A stretch of DNA of 55,756 bases. Source: Variovorax sp. KK3. Its GTDB lineage: Bacteria; Pseudomonadota; Gammaproteobacteria; Burkholderiales; Burkholderiaceae_C. Positions 53,382 to 55,756 of this stretch are shown here, one piece after another. The number at the start of each line of letters is the position of its first letter. The stretch's first letter is position 1. Under the pieces are notes generated by a model. It worked only from the letters and a program-made list of their open reading frames with translations, did no database searches and had not been told where the DNA came from. The translations under genes and the position numbers were made by a program. The stretch lies in contig NZ_LYVO01000044.1 of NCBI RefSeq assembly GCF_001984055.1, forward strand, positions 1-55,756. The letters run 5' to 3'.

Positions 53382-54302
53382 CTACATCGCTTCGTCAGGT
53401 GGGCGCGCCAGTTCCTCGCGCACCCATTCGAGAAAGGCGTGGATGCGCGGGTCGTTCGCGCGGTCTTCCGGAAAGACGATGTAGTAGGCGAACTCCACCT
53501 GCATGCTGCCCTCGAAGGGCCGCACCAGCCGCCCGGCGGCGATGTCGCCGGCCACCCAGTGCTTCTTGGCGAGCGCGACGCCCAGGCCGTCGATCGCCGC
53601 GCCCAGCACCAGGTGGCTGGGCCAGAAGGATGGGCCGCGCGTCGTGTCGACGTCCGTCACGCCCACGTGCTCGAGCCACATCGACCAGTTGGGGTTGCTG
53701 ACGTCGTCGTAGGTGCTCTCGTCGTGAAGCAGCGTGTGGAAGCGCAGATCGGCCGGCGAGGCCAGCGGATGCTCGCCCTGCATCAGCGCCGGGCTGCAGA
53801 CGGGGAACACCTCCACGGGCAGCACCAGCTCGGAGTACATGCCGGGGTACACGCCGCGGCCGTAGCGCACGGCCAGGTCGAAGTCCTGCCGCGTGAAGTC
53901 GACCATGTCCTTCTCGGTGGCGATCTTGAGGTCGATGTCGGGATGCGCCTGCATGAAGCGGCGCATGCGCGGCGTGAGCCACTTCACTGCGAAGGTGGGC
54001 GGCAGGTTGATCTTCAGCGAAGGCACGCCCAGCGTCTTGTTGAGCTGGTGCGTGGCGAAGACCAACTGCTGAAACGCCTCTTGCACGCCCGGCAAATAGG
54101 CCTTGCCGGCGGCCGTGAGCGAGAGCGATTTCGAGTCGCGCATGAAGAGCGCGACGCCGAGGTTCTCTTCCAGCGTCTTGACCTGGTGGCTCACGGCCGA
54201 TGGCGTGACGAACAGCTCGTCGGCGGCACGCGTGAAGCTCAGGTGACGTGCGGCGACTTCGAAGGCGCGCAGCGCGTTCAGGGGCGGGATGGGGCGTGAC
54301 AA
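53382..54302 (-). CDS. LysR family transcriptional regulator, GcvA-like
   Basis: The 306-residue protein has the GcvA-type helix-turn-helix opening: PPLNALRAFEVAARHLSFTR, then AADELFVTPSAVSHQVKTLE. A LysR substrate domain follows. I chose a TTG start at 54302, because AGGAG lies seven bases before it and the conserved RPIPPLNALRAFE begins at the second codon; the ATG at 54464 would add 54 unrelated Arg-rich residues. It is convergent with the amidohydrolase operon and divergent from the PPC protein gene. Its likely targets are the two look-alike promoters at 49199-49290 and 54366-54431. Confidence 0.9.
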   Translation of the reverse strand: MSRPIPPLNALRAFEVAARHLSFTRAADELFVTPSAVSHQVKTLEENLGVALFMRDSKSLSLTAAGKAYLPGVQEAFQQLVFATHQLNKTLGVPSLKINLPPTFAVKWLTPRMRRFMQAHPDIDLKIATEKDMVDFTRQDFDLAVRYGRGVYPGMYSELVLPVEVFPVCSPALMQGEHPLASPADLRFHTLLHDESTYDDVSNPNWSMWLEHVGVTDVDTTRGPSFWPSHLVLGAAIDGLGVALAKKHWVAGDIAAGRLVRPFEGSMQVEFAYYIVFPEDRANDPRIHAFLEWVREELARPPDEAM

Positions 54303-54365
54303 GGTCGTCTCCTGGGTGCGGCCCTGAAGGCGCGGCCGCGCGTGTCGAGTGTGAGGCCAAAGCCT

Positions 54366-54431
54366 TCGAATTTTTCTCGGCAGTCGCCCTAGAAAAACTC
54401 GTTTGCCGCTCTCTGGCGCGATTCCTAGACT
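54366..54431. promoter_or_regulatory. LysR-type operator and promoter for the PPC protein gene
   Basis: GAATTTTTCTCGGC (54368-54381) is identical to the reverse complement of 49199-49212. AGAAAAACTCG follows at 54391-54401. The promoter TTGCCG-17-TAGACT (-35 at 54403-54408, -10 at 54426-54431) has the same geometry as the one at 49262-49290. The start of the LysR gene lies on the other side, so autoregulation is expected. Confidence 0.7.
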
Positions 54432-54497
54432 GGCCCCCGCCCGATGCAGCACCGCATCGCGCACCGTGTGATTTCAAACCCGCAAACGAGACAACGC

Positions 54498-55016
54498 ATG
54501 CCCTTCTGCAAACGCTTTCTTCCCCTGCTGCCGGCCCTGCTGGCGACCCTGGCCTTCGGCGCGTCGGCGCAAGACCTCACCGGCAAGGTGACGCGCACGC
54601 CCACCGGCTACCTGATGGTGCTGCGCAACGGCGACGACGTCATCGCGCACCTGGAGCGGCTCGCGGTGGTCGAGCAGATCCCGAGTGCCAGCATCGTCGG
54701 CATCGGCTTCATGCGCGAGGCGAAGTTCGGCTTCTACGACTTCTCGCGCAAGGTCTTCGACCCCAAGACCTTCAAGGACGTCGAACTCGCCAACCTGACC
54801 GGCAGCATCGCTTGGAAGGAGGGCAAGCCCTCGATCCACGCGCACGGCATCGTGACCGACGGCAGCTTCGTCGGCGCGGGCGGGCACCTGCTGGGCCTGA
54901 CGGTGGGCACCGGCTCCTGCGAGGTCACGGTGATGCTGCATCCGCACCGGCTCGAGCGCTTCGTCGATCCGGCCATCGGCGCGAACGTGCTGGGGCTGCA
55001 TCCCGGCGCGAAGTGA
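54498..55016 (+). CDS. Exported PPC/DUF296 domain protein
   Basis: The 172-residue protein has a clear signal peptide (MPFCKRFLPLLPALLATLAF, cleavage near ASA-QD) followed by a PPC (DUF296) domain: GYLMVLRNGDDVIAHLERLA, ASIVGIGFMREAKFGFYDFS, ELANLTGSIAWKEGKPSIHA and VGAGGHLLGLTVGTGSCEVT. PPC domains are best known in plant AT-hook DNA-binding proteins; stand-alone bacterial forms are of unknown function. Export to the periplasm makes a DNA role unlikely. Its promoter matches the catabolic promoter at 49225-49290, so it belongs to the same LysR-controlled response. Confidence 0.85.
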   Translation: MPFCKRFLPLLPALLATLAFGASAQDLTGKVTRTPTGYLMVLRNGDDVIAHLERLAVVEQIPSASIVGIGFMREAKFGFYDFSRKVFDPKTFKDVELANLTGSIAWKEGKPSIHAHGIVTDGSFVGAGGHLLGLTVGTGSCEVTVMLHPHRLERFVDPAIGANVLGLHPGAK

Positions 55017-55128
55017 GGCTGTGGCGGGGCGTCGCTCGTCATCGAATACACTGCGCCCCGCTCGCGATGGCCGATCATCGCGTGCCGCCACTGGCAACGT
55101 GGCGACATCAACTCATAGGAAATCAGCT

Positions 55129-55488
55129 TTGAACCGCATTGAACTCGTCGAGAAGATCGCAGACACCCACAACGTCAGCAAGGCCGAAGGTGCCCGCATC
55201 CTCGAAACCGTGACGACCGCCATCGTCGCCGCCGTGAAGAAGGGCGATCCCGTGCAGATCGTCGGCTTCGGCACCTTCAAGCAAGTGGCCCGCGCCGCAC
55301 GCTCCGGCTTCAACCCCAGCCTGGGCACGAAGATCAAGATCGCCGCCCAGAAGGTGCCGAAGTTCGTGCCGGGCGCCGCCTTCAAGGCCGCCGTGGACCC
55401 GAAGGCCGCGAAGCGCAAGACCGAGAAGGCCGCTGCGGCGCCGAAGGCCAAGCCTGTGGCGAAGAAGGCTGCTGCCAAGAAGAAGTAA
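55129..55488 (+). CDS. HU family DNA-binding protein with Lys/Ala-rich tail
   Basis: The first 90 residues form a standard HU domain: NRIELVEKIADTHNVSKAEG, VGFGTFKQVARAARSGFNPS and the dimer-arm end KVPKFVPGAAFKAAV. A tail of about 30 residues rich in Lys, Ala and Pro follows, like histone H1 or Bordetella BpH-type proteins; this hybrid form is common in Burkholderiales. I chose the TTG start at 55129 with AGGA 9 bases upstream; no ATG fits. The protein bends and compacts DNA. A strong terminator follows. Confidence 0.88.
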   Translation: MNRIELVEKIADTHNVSKAEGARILETVTTAIVAAVKKGDPVQIVGFGTFKQVARAARSGFNPSLGTKIKIAAQKVPKFVPGAAFKAAVDPKAAKRKTEKAAAAPKAKPVAKKAAAKKK

Positions 55489-55530
55489 GGCAGCACAGCC
55501 GGCAGCCTCTCGGCCGCCAACAAATGAAGA

Positions 55531-55554
55531 AACGGCCCCGACGGGGCCGTTTTT
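55531..55554 (+). terminator. Rho-independent terminator of the HU gene
   Basis: AACGGCCCC (55531-55539) and GGGGCCGTT (55543-55551) form a 9-bp stem with loop GAC, followed by a run of T residues to 55554. It lies 43 bases after the HU stop codon. The stem also has A residues before it, so it could act in both directions for the convergent gene at 55610. Confidence 0.92.
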
Positions 55555-55609
55555 CATGGCCGGCTCAGGCGCCGGGCTGGCGGGAAGCAAGAACCATCGG
55601 CGCCACCGC

Positions 55610-55756
55610 CTAATACGCGTACTCGTACACCTGCGAGTAGTCGTAGTCGTCATTCACCGTCATGTCGGGCCACTCCGGGTTGTTGCCGCCCTGGATGTCC
55701 AGTGCGAAGTTGTGGCCATCGAACTGCACCGTTCCCCCTGCACCGGCGCCGTTGGC
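55610..55756 (-). CDS. 3' end of an unknown gene with an Asp/Tyr-rich C-terminus
   Basis: The minus strand is open from the window edge to a TAG at 55610-55612, encoding 48 residues: a Gly/Ala-rich stretch, then VQFDGHNFALDIQGG, and an ending DDYDYSQVYEYAY. I do not recognise the protein. The beta-rich pattern with Gly and the acidic/aromatic end would suit a surface or exported protein, but the piece is too short for a call. The gene runs convergent to the HU gene and shares its terminator region. Confidence 0.5.
   Translation of the reverse strand, partial: ANGAGAGGTVQFDGHNFALDIQGGNNPEWPDMTVNDDYDYSQVYEYAY

Overview
The window is GC-rich DNA from a betaproteobacterium, most likely Burkholderiales/Comamonadaceae of the Variovorax type. 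The signs are two Bug/TctC-type solute receptors, dense IclR/LysR-controlled catabolic operons, a TRAP transporter beside a peptide-type ABC transporter, and an HU protein with a Lys/Ala-rich histone-like tail. No rRNA, tRNA, insertion sequence, phage gene or CRISPR array was seen. Almost everything is uptake and degradation of organic acids or aromatics; no substrate can be named from sequence alone.

Layout. (1) 200-3060: an SDR oxidoreductase divergent from an AraC regulator, the remnant of a class III adenylate cyclase, and an IclR regulator. (2) 3175-9812: a Rieske ring-hydroxylating dioxygenase operon (beta, alpha, ThDP enzyme, SDR, Bug receptor, ferredoxin reductase) with no ferredoxin gene. 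(3) 9947-12520: an HPF/RaiA-like protein and a large uncharacterised EF-hand membrane protein. (4) 12531-17360: an orphan periplasmic binding protein, then an IclR gene divergent from a CoA-transferase / thiol dioxygenase / enoyl-CoA hydratase / AhpD-like operon, suggestive of mercapto-acid (for example 3-mercaptopropionate) catabolism.

(5) 17400-44110 is the most interesting part. It holds a peptide/nickel-type ABC transporter with three paralogous binding proteins, an acyl-CoA synthetase, two acyl-CoA dehydrogenase-like proteins, a thiolase, a two-component flavin monooxygenase with flavin reductase, an aldehyde dehydrogenase, a three-part biotin-dependent acyl-CoA carboxylase, a split MaoC hydratase, a KstD/fumarate-reductase-like flavoprotein and a TauD/TfdA dioxygenase. 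Nine copies of a short palindrome (TCCA-N5-TGGA and close variants) lie at every promoter region I can identify here, including the one driving the IclR gene at 34627-35532. I infer one autoregulated IclR regulon for a single undescribed pathway. Some start codons lie in or against the operators, which suggests leaderless or very short-leader mRNAs.

(6) 44121-55016: a minus-strand operon (iron alcohol dehydrogenase, TRAP DctP, amidohydrolase, DctQ, DctM) is divergent from a plus-strand operon (enoyl-CoA hydratase, CoA-transferase, Bug receptor, amidohydrolase). A GcvA-like LysR gene and a divergent secreted PPC/DUF296 protein follow. The promoters at about 49200-49290 and 54366-54431 align without gaps over 66 bp, so the LysR protein probably controls both. 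(7) An HU gene with a strong terminator and the 3' end of an unknown gene close the window.
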